Source: Micavibrio sp. (GTDB lineage Bacteria; Pseudomonadota; Alphaproteobacteria; Micavibrionales; UBA2020). From it: a DNA stretch of 64,000 bases. This document shows positions 28,037 to 40,481 of this stretch, piece by piece; positions within the stretch are counted from its first letter, which is position 1; every line of letters starts with the position of its first letter. Under the pieces are notes generated by a model that did not search any database, was not told the origin of the DNA, and saw only the letters and a program-made list of their open reading frames with translations. The stretch is from positions 305,524 to 369,523 of the forward strand of contig JAPWJZ010000009.1 in NCBI GenBank assembly GCA_028283745.1, given 5' to 3'. Made by a program: the position numbers and the translations under genes.

Positions 28037-28906
28037 ATGCACATGGCTTTGACCAATACATTTGCCGCCGTGGCACAAAAGATTAAAAACGTGTGGAACA
28101 AGCCCGCCCTCGCGCCGCTGACGGAGCCGTTGAAGATCATCGGCAAAACCGCGCTCTTCCCCATTTCACAATTCGTTGACGGCTTCAAGGACGCTGCCGA
28201 GAACTACTTTAAAAGTGACGAGCCTTTCGCGAAGCGCCTGCTGAACGAATGGATGAGCGTTGACCGCATCGTCACGGGATTAACCTGCACTTTTGGCGCC
28301 GGCATTGGCGGCGTTGCCGCTGGGATCATTACCGGCGTTACTCTTGGCGCCAGCGGCGCAGGCTTTGTTAGCACAGGCCTTTCCGCGATTGCAGCGCTGG
28401 GAATTGGCGTTGTCGCAACGCCGCTTGCCATTATCGGCACGCTGGCGCTGGCGGGTGCGACGGTTGGTGCGCTGGCACTGCCTTACGGCATCGGCAGCGG
28501 CTGCGTCAAAGCATATAAGGATTATAAATTACAAAAAACGACAGGCGCGGTTGTGGCCGCCGTACCGGCACTGCAAACCCAAAGCCTGGACGATAAGCAA
28601 ACCGCCGCCGAAATCTTTACCAAGGTGCGCAGCCTTTCGGCCGATGTGCAGGCGCCGGTGATGAAGGCTTTGAATGAATCCTTTACCGCGGGCACAAGGG
28701 GCGTTGCCGATAAAATTTCGCTCGCCATCGACGCGCTGCCGGATGAGGAGCGCAGGAAACTGGTGCATCACCTGCAAAGCAAGCTGGCAGCGGAATTTGC
28801 GGCCGTTGCGGAAGATAACGCCGAAAATGCAACTGAACTGAAACGCCGCATCAAGCCGCTGGAAACCGTACGCTTCACCCCGAAGCCGAAAGTGAAGACA
28901 GCTTAA
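28037..28906 (+). CDS. Hypothetical Gly-rich membrane protein
   Basis: 289 residues from the ATG at 28037, which follows AAAAGGGGAAC; a second ATG two codons later is also possible. The N-terminal 75 residues are soluble-looking (PLTEPLKIIGKTALFPISQF). A long Gly/Ala-rich hydrophobic block (about 78-160) can form three or four helices with GxxxG-type packing. The C-terminal 110 residues are helical and charged. No known family is recognised. It converges with the small membrane gene at 28913. Confidence 0.65.
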   Translation: MHMALTNTFAAVAQKIKNVWNKPALAPLTEPLKIIGKTALFPISQFVDGFKDAAENYFKSDEPFAKRLLNEWMSVDRIVTGLTCTFGAGIGGVAAGIITGVTLGASGAGFVSTGLSAIAALGIGVVATPLAIIGTLALAGATVGALALPYGIGSGCVKAYKDYKLQKTTGAVVAAVPALQTQSLDDKQTAAEIFTKVRSLSADVQAPVMKALNESFTAGTRGVADKISLAIDALPDEERRKLVHHLQSKLAAEFAAVAEDNAENATELKRRIKPLETVRFTPKPKVKTA

Positions 28907-28912
28907 AATTTC

Positions 28913-29227
28913 CTAGCGCTGCGTCAAGGCAGCCGCAAAGCAGCCCAGCGCGGCGGCAACGGCAAGGCCGCCAGCCAGCAGGCAGTTGCGGCGCGGCGCT
29001 TTAAGCTGCAGGGCAATGCCCGACGCAATCAATAACGCAACCAGCACATAACCCGCGCCCATCAACATGGCCGCCCTGCCCTGCAATTCATAAGGGCCGG
29101 ACAGACGCGCTGTGCCTTGAAAATTCTGCGTCACAATGGCGGCGGCACCGCGCAGCGCAATTTCTGCCGCCAGTACGCCCGCAATAAGCACGACAGCCCA
29201 TTCGGCCTTGTATTTGGGTTTGCGCAT
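28913..29227 (-). CDS. Small hypothetical three-helix membrane protein
   Basis: 104 residues from the ATG at 29227 (MRKPKYKAEWAVVLIAGVLA); the frame is open further upstream but would overlap hdaA in a basic, shadow-like sequence. Three hydrophobic segments: WAVVLIAGVLAAEIALRG, MLMGAGYVLVALLIASGIAL and CLLAGGLAVAAALGCFAAAL. It starts 28 bp after hdaA ends and is probably in its transcript. Function unknown. Confidence 0.6.
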   Translation of the reverse strand: MRKPKYKAEWAVVLIAGVLAAEIALRGAAAIVTQNFQGTARLSGPYELQGRAAMLMGAGYVLVALLIASGIALQLKAPRRNCLLAGGLAVAAALGCFAAALTQR

Positions 29228-29255
29228 GGTCAGGGCCACGTTACGGCAGGGCGGT

Positions 29256-29939
29256 TCACAACAAAGAGCCCTGCGATTGCAGAATTTCACGCACCAGCGG
29301 AATGGTGACGGGGCGTTTTTCGGCCAGGGCCTTGCGGTCAATTTCCGCCGCAAGGTCGCGAAGCGCGCTAAAGCTGCGCTCCACGCGCGGCAGAATAAAC
29401 TGCACCACTTCCTGCGGCACAAAAATTTGCCGGTCAGAAAAAAGCTTGGTCAGCACCACCGCCATCAATTCTTCATCCGGCGCGGCAATGGCGACGGCGG
29501 GCGCGGCCAGCAGGCGGGATTTTAAGTCCGGCAGCGCAACATCCCATTCTTTCGGCGCGTTCAGCGCGGTCATAAGAATATGCCCGCCGCTTTCCTTCAT
29601 GCGGTTGTAAAAATGGAACAGCGCGGTTTCGCCATGGCGGTCGCCAATAAAAATGGCGGCATCATCCACAATCGCGGCTTTGGGCAGGTCGTTGATGCCG
29701 CGGAGTTCCGCCAGTTTTTCCGGCAGAATGTCGAGCGCGGCGGCTTTTTTCTGCCAGACTTTTGCAAGGTGGGTTTTGCCGGATGCGGCGGGGCCGTGAA
29801 TCACCAGCAGCGGCGAATTCCAGTCCGGCCAGCGGTCAAGCCAGCCGATAGCCGCAGCGTTGGAGACGGAAACCCAGAGGTCTTCACGTTCGAAAGCTTC
29901 GCGGTGGCCAAGATCAAGCCCGAGCTGCGTCGGCTTCAT
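29256..29939 (-). CDS. hdaA: DnaA-regulatory inactivator HdaA
   Basis: 227 residues. The N-terminus has the beta-clamp-binding peptide QLGLDLG. An AAA+ module follows: Walker A-type HGPAASGKTHLAKVW, a Walker B-type AAIVDDAAIF and the sensor regions LPDLKSRLLAA and VERSFSALRDL. It lacks the DNA-binding domain of DnaA, as expected for Hda/HdaA. With the clamp, it stimulates ATP hydrolysis by DnaA to prevent re-initiation. It overlaps the upstream DUF2066 gene by 4 bp, a pairing often seen in alphaproteobacteria. Confidence 0.9.
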   Translation of the reverse strand: MKPTQLGLDLGHREAFEREDLWVSVSNAAAIGWLDRWPDWNSPLLVIHGPAASGKTHLAKVWQKKAAALDILPEKLAELRGINDLPKAAIVDDAAIFIGDRHGETALFHFYNRMKESGGHILMTALNAPKEWDVALPDLKSRLLAAPAVAIAAPDEELMAVVLTKLFSDRQIFVPQEVVQFILPRVERSFSALRDLAAEIDRKALAEKRPVTIPLVREILQSQGSLL

Positions 29940-31645
29940 GGCCGTGCGGCGGAATTGAGCTGAACGTCATAAACCGCGCCGGGGCCGGCAGCGCCAAGCG
30001 TAATGCCGCGCGCGCCGAGCGACTGGCGCACGCTATCCAGCGGATTGTCGGAAGACAGCGTGAAGGCAACGCTGTTGCTGTTGACGGAGGTCACATTTAC
30101 ACGCACGGGCGGGTACACGGCAGAAAGGCGCTTTTGCAGGTCGATCCAGCTGCGCGGGTCTTCAAACTGCATTTGCGCGGCAACCTGCGTTGCGCCGCTG
30201 CCGGCACCGGAAGCAACGGCGGACGTTGCGGCGGCGGGCGTTGCGGCGGCGGCGTTGGTGGCCGGCGTTGCCGTCATGTCGGACATATTATAAATGGGCG
30301 CCATGCCCACGCGCGGCTGGGGCATTCTGGCGGCCGTTGCCGTATCCACCGCGGTGGGCGACATCACCAGCGGTGGGCGATGCACGGTGGTTTCGCTGGT
30401 GACGGATGTTGATGAACTATCAATGATCGTCGTGCCCATGCTGTCGTCATTCGCGGCGGTTATGGCGGCGGGCATGCGGGTTGTTACGTCGTGCGCGATG
30501 CTTTCAACGGGGCGCCCCGCCTTGGCGGCAACGCGGCCCGGCTGCTGTAGGTAGGCCAGCACATCATACATGCCTTTCTTGAAGGCCACGGTATCCGGCA
30601 TGTCGCCAATAAAGGGGGTCAGCGTCGCTTTGCGGCGCAGGCGGCCATCGCGGTAGCTGTACAAATCAACCGTCATGGTGGTGCCGGATTTATTGGCAAC
30701 GGCGAGGATGACCTGATCTGCCGCATAGTTGCTGCGCAGACGCTCGACCGGTTTATAATCGCCGGACCAGACGGCATTGCTTGCACCTGCCGCAACGTCG
30801 CTGATATCGCCAAGCGGCACCGTAATCTGGCGGTTCATGCTGGCGGATTTGGGCAATGCTCCCTGCCACATCAGCAGCCAGGGGTTGGTTTCTTCCCACA
30901 GCAGCGTATCGCCCGCCATATTTTCAAAGTACGGCAGCACCAGAATGTTATTGCCGACGGGCGCGGTATCCGCCTCGGACGTGACCACGGGCTTTGCATC
31001 CGCCACCGTCGGCGCAACTTGCGCGCTGGTATCAACGGGCGGGGCCAGCGTTGTCGTCGTGGTTGTTGTCGTGGTGACGGTGCCGGCAACGGCGTTATCG
31101 GGCAGCGGTGTTGCGGCAACCGCTGCATCCGCAGGTTTTGCATCTGCCGCGGTCGCGGGCGGGGTTAAGACGGGCGTTGTGCCGGCAACGGCGGGCGCCA
31201 CCGGCGGGACGATCGCGTGAATCGGCATATAATTACGCACGACGTCGCGGAAGCGAACGGTGAAGTTACCGACATAGCGGGTGGCAGACATTTGCTCGTT
31301 TTTGATCTCGAAATCCTGCACCATCATGCCAATGTCATTGTCACTGGGCATTTTGAAGGTTTTGAGGGCATCTGGCGTCAGGTTACGCTCTGCCAGCTTC
31401 TGGAAAGCGGCTTTACGGGCATCGGCAATGGCCTGATCCCGGGCGACAACCGAATTTTCGGCGGTTTTATCCACCACGACATCACCGACCACAAGGGGAT
31501 CATCCAGCTTGGCTTCGCGCTTGGTGGGCAGCACGGGGGTCCATGTATCACCGTTTTTCGGCCCGATTTCGGCAAATGCGGCACCGGAAACAAGCGAAAG
31601 TAACAGGATTACCGAAAATAAGGCGGGGCGGGACATTCTTGTCAT
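29936..31645 (-). CDS. DUF2066 domain exported protein
   Basis: About 569 residues from the ATG at 31645 (MTRMSRPALFSV); ATG 31636 or a GTG at 31666 are also possible. A signal peptide (ALFSVILLLSLVSGAAFA) is followed by the DUF2066 start VVGDVVVDKTAENSVVARDQAIADARKAAFQKLAER and NFTVRFRDVVRNYMPI. Two Ala/Thr/Pro-rich linkers (about 160-220 and 400-480) separate beta-rich segments. Regularly encoded next to HdaA; the function is unknown, with an envelope location inferred. Confidence 0.85.
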   Translation of the reverse strand: MTRMSRPALFSVILLLSLVSGAAFAEIGPKNGDTWTPVLPTKREAKLDDPLVVGDVVVDKTAENSVVARDQAIADARKAAFQKLAERNLTPDALKTFKMPSDNDIGMMVQDFEIKNEQMSATRYVGNFTVRFRDVVRNYMPIHAIVPPVAPAVAGTTPVLTPPATAADAKPADAAVAATPLPDNAVAGTVTTTTTTTTTLAPPVDTSAQVAPTVADAKPVVTSEADTAPVGNNILVLPYFENMAGDTLLWEETNPWLLMWQGALPKSASMNRQITVPLGDISDVAAGASNAVWSGDYKPVERLRSNYAADQVILAVANKSGTTMTVDLYSYRDGRLRRKATLTPFIGDMPDTVAFKKGMYDVLAYLQQPGRVAAKAGRPVESIAHDVTTRMPAAITAANDDSMGTTIIDSSSTSVTSETTVHRPPLVMSPTAVDTATAARMPQPRVGMAPIYNMSDMTATPATNAAAATPAAATSAVASGAGSGATQVAAQMQFEDPRSWIDLQKRLSAVYPPVRVNVTSVNSNSVAFTLSSDNPLDSVRQSLGARGITLGAAGPGAVYDVQLNSAARP

Positions 31646-31910
31646 GGGGCGGCCAATGGGTTTCACAGATTCTGTATTCTGAACATACCGCCCACCCCTG
31701 ATAAAATCCAGCTATTCCAGTCATTAATTGTTAAAAATGTCATGCTATGGTTGAGTATTGGCGGGAAGGCCTTTATCCTTGCTCGAAGGTTTCAAAACCG
31801 TTGCCCTTCCGGCGGCGGTCCAGCCCAAAAAGAACAACCGTAACCACCCCCTCGGCGGCCCCCTTGCGGCCCCGCGCGGATCAAGAAAGATGTTTCGAGG
31901 AGAGATGACC

Positions 31911-32066
31911 ATGACCAACAACGACGTACAAGCCGACAAGCAGACAAAAGACGCATGGCATGCATGGGTGGTCTTTACCCAGTTCGCCGCCGGCGGCGTT
32001 GTCATGGTCGCGGCCATCCTGCTGCTGATGCTGACTTTCCTTTATAAAAAGAACGTCGGCGGCTAA
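31911..32066 (+). CDS. Small single-helix protein, possibly aa3 oxidase subunit IV-like
   Basis: 51 residues from the ATG at 31911, with AGGAG 8 nt before it. MTNNDVQADKQTKDAWHAW leads into VVFTQFAAGGVVMVAAILLLMLTFLY. A short soluble head and one C-terminal helix recall the small aa3-type oxidase subunit IV of alphaproteobacteria, but the match is loose. It stands 49 bp before the histidine kinase gene. Confidence 0.55.
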   Translation: MTNNDVQADKQTKDAWHAWVVFTQFAAGGVVMVAAILLLMLTFLYKKNVGG

Positions 32067-32115
32067 TAGCCTTTTTTAACCTGCGTCTCGAAAAGAACCT
32101 TACGGGGGAGGACTT

Positions 32116-35100
32116 TTGAAGACTTATCTGCAACAGGCACTGGTGATTGGCGCATTGCTGTGGGCAATGTCCGCGCCTGCGTCTGCACAGCAAATGCAGG
32201 GCACGCTTGGCGGCCCGACCAACGGCACGCCGCCCGTCGCAACCACCCCCGCGCCCGTCACGCCGCCGCCCGTCACCGTGACCGCGCCGCAGCCCACCCC
32301 CGCGCAGCAAACCAAAATTCAGCAGCAGTCCGCAGCGCTGCAGCCCGTGAACATGCCGCCGCCGCAATCGGCCATCCGCCCCATTTACCTTTCCAGCAAG
32401 GCATCCAACTACGGCATTTCGCCCAACATGCATGCCTTCCCCGATACCGGCGGGCAGATGGATTTTCGCCAGGTTCTCTCGCAGTTCCGCGCCGGTCAGG
32501 GCCTGACGACGAATGACGACCAGGTCTTCCTCGGCTATTCATCTTCCGCTTACTGGCTGGTCTTTGGCGTTTACAACCGCAACCCCGCGAAAAGCCGCTG
32601 GATACTTGATTTCGGCGGCCGCATGAACGGCACCATCGGCGTTGCCAACCGCATGGCGGTGTATACCGACCTTGACCCCATGCACCCCATCATGACCGAC
32701 GGCCGCCTTGTGAAGAACAAGAAGCAGCCCGAAGGCCAGATGCGTAACGCGCTGCCGCTCACCTTCGAACCCGGGCAAGCCCGCATCGTCGGCATATATA
32801 TAGAACCTGCCGCCGGCGTGCCGCTGTCGCTCAGCCCCCAGCTGGAAGAACCTTCGGTTTTCACGACGCAGCATGACCAGGCCGTGCTGCAGGCGAACAT
32901 CATTAAGGGCGCGGCTGTTGTTATTGGCTGCGCGTTCCTCTTCTTCTGGATTACGTACAAAAGCGCCCTGCCCGTGCTGCTCATGGCGTATCTTGCAGCG
33001 CAGTACATGATTTTCACGACGTCGGATGAGATCATCGCCTTCGGCAACAACACCAAGGCCGAGTATATCGACTGGCTCTATGCCGCAGCCGCGCTGACTG
33101 CGCTCGAGCTTGGCCGCATTCTTCTGGTCGGCAATGACCGCCGCAACCAGTACCGCTACCTGTTCAACGGCCTTGCCCTTGGCATCCTCGCCCTCATCGC
33201 GCTGTCGGCAACGGTTGAATCGGCGGCGGATTTTGTCAGCGTTGTGTTTATCCGCCTTGGTCCCATTGTTGTTCCCATCATCCTGTCCGTCGTCGGCGGC
33301 ATGACCGTGATGCGCACGGAACGCCCGCAGGTGCTGCCCTTTACCGTGTCGTGGGTGCTGCTGCTTGGCGGTACGCTGCTGACGGAAGCCACGGCTTCCG
33401 GCATTGCCAGCTTTAGCGATGCGGGCATTAACTTCTACTGGCTGTGCTTTATTCTGCACCTTAGCATCCTGTCCTTCTCCGCCTTGCGCTTCCTTGGCAT
33501 TTCAGACGCCATGCACCGCCACGACGTGATTGAATCAAAGCGCCGCCGCGAAGACGAAATGGAACTGCGCAAGACCAAGGAAATTGCCGACCAGACCCGC
33601 CTTCTTGGCGTTCTGCAGCGCGAGAAAGAGCTGATGTCCGACCTGCGCACCCGCGAGGCGGAGCGTATTCAGGCCATGCGCCGCGCCAAGGAGGCCGCCG
33701 ACAGCGCCAACAAGGCAAAATCTGACTTCCTTGCCGTTATCTCGCACGAAATCCGCACGCCAATGACCGGCGTGATGGGCATGATCCGCCTGCTGCTTGA
33801 TACGCCGCTGAACGACAAGCAAAAAGAATACGCCAAGACTATTCAGTATTCCGGCGATGCGCTCATCACCCTGCTCAACGACATCCTTGACCTGTCAAAA
33901 GTCGAGGAAGGCAAGATGACGATTGAAAACGTGGACTTCGACCTTGGCAAGCTGGTTGAATCCGTCGTGCTGCTCATGTCCGGCCGCGCCGAGGAAAAGA
34001 AGATCGGCCTGAAGGCGGAAATTGACCCCGAAACGCCGATGGCGCTGAAGGGCGACCCCACGCGCCTCCGCCAAATTCTGCTCAACCTCGTCGGTAACGC
34101 CATTAAATTCACCGACAAGGGCGGCGTCACCGTCATCGTGAAAGCGCATGACAAGACCGCCAAGAAGCCGCGCATTTACTTCGCCGTGAAAGACAGCGGC
34201 ATCGGCATTTCGGAAGACGGCCAGAAAAAATTGTTCCAGCCCTATACGCAGGCCGAGAGCTCCACCACCCGCAAGTTCGGCGGCACGGGGCTTGGCCTTG
34301 CCATTTGCAAACGCCTTGTAGAAGCCATGGGCTCCTCCATCCAGATCGCCAGCAAAATTGGCGAAGGCACGGTCTTTTACTTCATCATCTCGCTGGAATA
34401 CGGCGCGGGTGAAGGCGCGGCGGCGGCGGAAGCGGCAGCCATGGGCCTTGTGCCGCTGAAAATCCTGGTGGTCGATGACAACATCATCAACCAGCGCGTC
34501 GTTTCCGGCCTGCTGGAAAAAGACGGTCATAAAATCATCACCGTCGGCGGCGCGGAACCCGCGCTGAACGAACTGAAGACGGTGACCTTCGACGTCATCC
34601 TGATGGACATGGAAATGCCGCAGATTGACGGCGTGATGGCAACGCAGATGATCCGCCGCCTGCCCGACCCGCTGAAATCCAAAATCACCATCGTCGCCAT
34701 GACCGGCAACGTCGGCAAGGAAGACATCCAGCGCTGCCGCGACGCGGGCATGGATGATTACATCAGCAAGCCCGTCAACCCGGATGCGCTGCGCAAAATT
34801 CTCATCGGCATCGGCAAAAAGAAATATCCGGGCGGCGCGGCGCCTGCGGCAGCGAAGCCTGCCGGTGCGAGCGCCGCACCTGCGGCACCCGCTATTGCAG
34901 CACCTGCGCAAAAAGCCCCCTCCATCGCGCCCGCCGCGCCGCAGCCTGCCGCGCAAGCACCGGCCGCCGCACCTGCGCAACAGCCCGCGCCTGCGGCGCC
35001 GGCACAGCCGCCCGCAGCGCCTGCCGCCGCACCCGCCGTCAACATGGCCGTGTTCGAGCAGCAAAAACTGTTCAGCACCGAAGTGCTGGGCGGCCTGAAG

Positions 35101-35412
35101 AGCAGCCTTGGCAAAGACCAGATGGACGAGATGATGGACGGCCTGTACCAGAAGACCGAAGAATTGATTGCCGGCGCCGAAAAAGCCGCGCAGGAAAAAG
35201 ACATTAAAGCCCTGCAGGGCTTTGGCCACGATGTAAAGGGTATGACCTCCAACTTCGGCATGACCGCGCTTGCGGACCTTGGCGCGCGGCTGGAGCGTCA
35301 ATCGAAAGAAAACTTCTCTATCGACATCCTGACGGACATCGTCACCAAGATGCGCCCGACATATTACGACACGCGCTCGATTGTCGAAAAATGGATGAAA
35401 GCCGTCGGCTGA
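32116..35412 (+). CDS. Hybrid sensor histidine kinase with 7TM input, receiver and Hpt
   Basis: 1098 residues with a TTG start at 32116, preceded by GGGGGAGG. Order: signal peptide (ending near SAPASAQ), Pro-rich stretch and a 7TMR-DISM-like periplasmic domain (about 90-255). Seven membrane helices follow (about 260-455), then a coiled coil and HisKA with SHEIRTP (His near 544). The ATPase has GNAIKF (about 660), DSGIGIS (about 692) and GGTGLGLAI (about 722). The receiver has LVVDDN (about 782) and VILMDMEMP (Asp near 829). An Ala/Pro linker leads to an Hpt domain with GHDVKGM (His near 1036). All phosphorelay residues are present, so it can pass phosphate His-Asp-His to an unknown output regulator. 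Confidence 0.93.
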   Translation: MKTYLQQALVIGALLWAMSAPASAQQMQGTLGGPTNGTPPVATTPAPVTPPPVTVTAPQPTPAQQTKIQQQSAALQPVNMPPPQSAIRPIYLSSKASNYGISPNMHAFPDTGGQMDFRQVLSQFRAGQGLTTNDDQVFLGYSSSAYWLVFGVYNRNPAKSRWILDFGGRMNGTIGVANRMAVYTDLDPMHPIMTDGRLVKNKKQPEGQMRNALPLTFEPGQARIVGIYIEPAAGVPLSLSPQLEEPSVFTTQHDQAVLQANIIKGAAVVIGCAFLFFWITYKSALPVLLMAYLAAQYMIFTTSDEIIAFGNNTKAEYIDWLYAAAALTALELGRILLVGNDRRNQYRYLFNGLALGILALIALSATVESAADFVSVVFIRLGPIVVPIILSVVGGMTVMRTERPQVLPFTVSWVLLLGGTLLTEATASGIASFSDAGINFYWLCFILHLSILSFSALRFLGISDAMHRHDVIESKRRREDEMELRKTKEIADQTRLLGVLQREKELMSDLRTREAERIQAMRRAKEAADSANKAKSDFLAVISHEIRTPMTGVMGMIRLLLDTPLNDKQKEYAKTIQYSGDALITLLNDILDLSKVEEGKMTIENVDFDLGKLVESVVLLMSGRAEEKKIGLKAEIDPETPMALKGDPTRLRQILLNLVGNAIKFTDKGGVTVIVKAHDKTAKKPRIYFAVKDSGIGISEDGQKKLFQPYTQAESSTTRKFGGTGLGLAICKRLVEAMGSSIQIASKIGEGTVFYFIISLEYGAGEGAAAAEAAAMGLVPLKILVVDDNIINQRVVSGLLEKDGHKIITVGGAEPALNELKTVTFDVILMDMEMPQIDGVMATQMIRRLPDPLKSKITIVAMTGNVGKEDIQRCRDAGMDDYISKPVNPDALRKILIGIGKKKYPGGAAPAAAKPAGASAAPAAPAIAAPAQKAPSIAPAAPQPAAQAPAAAPAQQPAPAAPAQPPAAPAAAPAVNMAVFEQQKLFSTEVLGGLKSSLGKDQMDEMMDGLYQKTEELIAGAEKAAQEKDIKALQGFGHDVKGMTSNFGMTALADLGARLERQSKENFSIDILTDIVTKMRPTYYDTRSIVEKWMKAVG

Positions 35413-35503
35413 TAACAGCTTGAGCCTGCCCTTGATTAAGCGGCATTAAGCCCTACATATCCAAAAATTCAACGTGTCCGAAATATCCTGAAGGAGATTA
35501 CCG

Positions 35504-36256
35504 ATGAAGATCGCGCTTATCACCGGCGGCAGCCGTGGCCTTGGCAAAAGCATGGCAACCCATGTCGCGGCGCGCGGCACCGGCGTTGTCCTTACCTATA
35601 ACAGCCACCCGGAGGAAGCCGAAGCCGTTGCGGCCGGCATTAAAAAGGCAGGCGGCAAGGCCGCTGCCCTGAAGCTGAACATTGCCGATACAACGACGTT
35701 TGATGACTTTGCCAAAGACCTGCAAGCGACGTTGCAAAAGGAGTGGGGCCGCCAGACGTTTGATTACCTTGTCAACAACGCGGGCACGGCGCAGCGCACG
35801 CCCATCAAGGATACGACCGAAGAACAATTCGACCAGTTATTGCAAGTACATTGCAAAGGCCCGTTCTTTTTGACGCAAAAGCTGATGAGCGTCATGGAAG
35901 ACGGCGGGCATATCATCAACATCTCAAGCGGCCTCACCCGCTTTACCAACACGGCGGGGGTTGCGACTTATGCCGCCATGAAGGGCGCGATGGAGGTTTA
36001 CACCATGTATTTTGCGCGCGAATACGCGCACCGTAAAATCCGCGTCAATACCGTCGCGCCCGGCGCGATCGACACGCAATTCGCGGGGCCGAACGGGCGC
36101 AGCGAAGAGCAGAAGAAGATGCTGGCCGACATGACCGCGCTCGGCCGCTGCGGGGAGGCGGATGATATCGGCCTTCTTGTCGCGGGGCTTTTGTCGGAAG
36201 ACAGCCGCTGGGTGAATGCGCAGCGCATTGAAGCATCGGGCGGCATGCATATATAG
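35504..36256 (+). CDS. SDR-family NAD(P)-dependent oxidoreductase
   Basis: 250 residues: the dinucleotide-binding TGGSRGLGKSMA near the N-terminus, NNAGTAQ, active-site Ser in INISSGLTRF, and YAAMKGAMEVY (the YxxxK pair) with VNTVAPGAIDT after it. GAAGGAGAT precedes the ATG. It is close to FabG-type 3-oxoacyl-ACP reductases but substrate cannot be set. The last 16 bases with the stop codon are nearly repeated 33 bp later. Confidence 0.88.
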   Translation: MKIALITGGSRGLGKSMATHVAARGTGVVLTYNSHPEEAEAVAAGIKKAGGKAAALKLNIADTTTFDDFAKDLQATLQKEWGRQTFDYLVNNAGTAQRTPIKDTTEEQFDQLLQVHCKGPFFLTQKLMSVMEDGGHIINISSGLTRFTNTAGVATYAAMKGAMEVYTMYFAREYAHRKIRVNTVAPGAIDTQFAGPNGRSEEQKKMLADMTALGRCGEADDIGLLVAGLLSEDSRWVNAQRIEASGGMHI

Positions 36257-36302
36257 CCCGCAAATATTAGCAGCGGCATGCATATTTAGAAAATTTCAGG
36301 CA

Positions 36303-36339
36303 CAAAAAAGCCCGCCGTCTTGCGACTGGCGGGCTTTTT
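36303..36339. terminator. Bidirectional terminator between the SDR gene and ndk
   Basis: AAAAAGCCCGCC and GGCGGGCTTTTT flank GTCTTGCGACT-type loop sequence. With A-runs on one side and T-runs on the other it serves both the plus-strand SDR gene and minus-strand ndk. Confidence 0.85.
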
Positions 36340-36354
36340 GTTTGCTTTCAAAGC

Positions 36355-36780
36355 TTAGCCGACGATTTCGGTTTCAGCGAAGAAGAAGCTGATTTCGCGT
36401 TTCGCGTTGTCGAGGCTGTCGGAACCGTGGACCGAGTTCGCTTCGATAGACTCAGCGAATTCTTTACGGATGGTGCCAGCTTCGGCGTTCGCGGGGTTGG
36501 TCGCGCCCATAATTTTGCGGTTCGCGGCAACAGCGTCTGCGCCTTCGAGAACCTGAACGACCACGGGGCCGGAGATCATGAAGGAGACGAGGTCTTTGAA
36601 GAAGGGGCGCTCGCGGTGAACGTCATAGAATTTGCCAGCTTCATCTTCGGTCAGGTGCAGGCGTTTTTGCGCGATGATGCGCAGGCCCTGGTCTTCGAAT
36701 TTCGCGTTGATCTTGCCGGTCAGGTTGCGACGGGTCGCATCGGGCTTGATGATGGAGAGTGTGCGTTCTTTGGCGGCCAT
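36355..36780 (-). CDS. ndk: Nucleoside diphosphate kinase
   Basis: 141 residues, the family's standard length. [15 protein letters not shown] at the N-terminus, [18 protein letters not shown] in the middle and the phosphoryl-accepting His in [17 protein letters not shown]. It balances nucleoside triphosphate pools. Monocistronic, with the bidirectional terminator after it. Confidence 0.97.
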   Translation of the reverse strand: MAAKERTLSIIKPDATRRNLTGKINAKFEDQGLRIIAQKRLHLTEDEAGKFYDVHRERPFFKDLVSFMISGPVVVQVLEGADAVAANRKIMGATNPANAEAGTIRKEFAESIEANSVHGSDSLDNAKREISFFFAETEIVG

Positions 36781-36889
36781 TGTTTTAAGTCCCTCTTCTA
36801 TTTGGCATATTTGTTACGTAGGCGTGATTTTATACTGTCTTTCAAATCGAAAGGCAAGCATATATAAATCACTGATAAATCAGCGTTTT

Positions 36890-39553
<2,664 letters not shown>

Positions 39554-39686
39554 GATATTTAAAAAACCTCTTTTACCTTTTGTGCCGGTTCGGGCATTTT
39601 GGATGCGACCCATACGCTACCGGATTCCCGTTAACACGGGAATAATTTCAGGCACACAGTATTCCATAAAATATAGGTTTCTTTCA

Positions 39687-40481
39687 ATGACAAAACCGCC
39701 CGTTTCCGATGATCTTATCGCCCTTGCCCACCGCCTGGCGGATGCCGCTGGCGACGTGGTGCGGCAGTATTTCCGCACCGGTTTTCATATCGACGGCAAG
39801 GCAGACAGCAGCCCCGTCACCATTGCCGACCGGGAGGCTGAACAGGCCATCCGCGCGATTCTGGCCAAAGAGCGCCCCAACGACGGCATCCATGGCGAAG
39901 AATTCGGCAGCGGCAAGGGCAGCAGCGGCTATTTGTGGGTTCTCGACCCCATCGACGGCACCAAGGCATTTGCGACCGGCCGCCCGCTTTTCGGCATCCT
40001 TATCGGCCTTGTCCATGAAGGCGCGGCGATTTTAGGCGTGCTTGACCAGCCCATTAACCTCGAGCGGTGGATTGGCGCGCGCGGGCACGGCACGCGGCTG
40101 AACGGTAAAACAGTCACCGTGCGCCCCTGCCCCGATATTTCCAGCGCCAATGTTTCCACCACCGGCCCCGACATGTTCGACATGGAGGAATACCTGCGCT
40201 TCTACCACTTCCTGAAACAGGACACCGGCTTTACCCTGTACGGCGGGGATTGCTATTCCTACGGGCAGCTCGCGGGGGGCTGGCTGGATGGCGTCGTCGA
40301 AGGCCACATGAAACTGCATGATTATGCGGCGCTCATCCCCATCGTCGAAAACGCGGGCGGCATCATCACCGACTGGCAGGGCAAGCCCCTGCCGCTGGAG
40401 CCCAGCTTCGATGCCGTCGAAGTAATCGCAACCGGCGACAAGCCGCTGCATGAACGGCTGTGCAAGGTGCTCTCGGCTTGA
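39687..40481 (+). CDS. hisN: Histidinol-phosphatase of the inositol monophosphatase family
   Basis: 264 residues from the ATG at 39687 (MTKPPVSDDLIALAHRLADA). Metal sites of the IMPase fold: HGEEFG, WVLDPIDGTKAFATGRP and LHDYAALIPIVENAGG. The opening DGKADSSPVTIADREAEQAIRA and the overall pattern fit the alphaproteobacterial HisN type, which removes phosphate from histidinol-phosphate in histidine synthesis. A general IMPase activity cannot be excluded. The stop TGA overlaps a possible TTG start of the next gene. Confidence 0.85.
   Translation: MTKPPVSDDLIALAHRLADAAGDVVRQYFRTGFHIDGKADSSPVTIADREAEQAIRAILAKERPNDGIHGEEFGSGKGSSGYLWVLDPIDGTKAFATGRPLFGILIGLVHEGAAILGVLDQPINLERWIGARGHGTRLNGKTVTVRPCPDISSANVSTTGPDMFDMEEYLRFYHFLKQDTGFTLYGGDCYSYGQLAGGWLDGVVEGHMKLHDYAALIPIVENAGGIITDWQGKPLPLEPSFDAVEVIATGDKPLHERLCKVLSA

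Noticed and set aside
33895..35301. A 468-codon minus-strand frame opposite the histidine kinase
   Set aside because: It is rich in Gly, Arg and Ala and mirrors the GC-rich kinase codons; the plus strand carries all kinase motifs.
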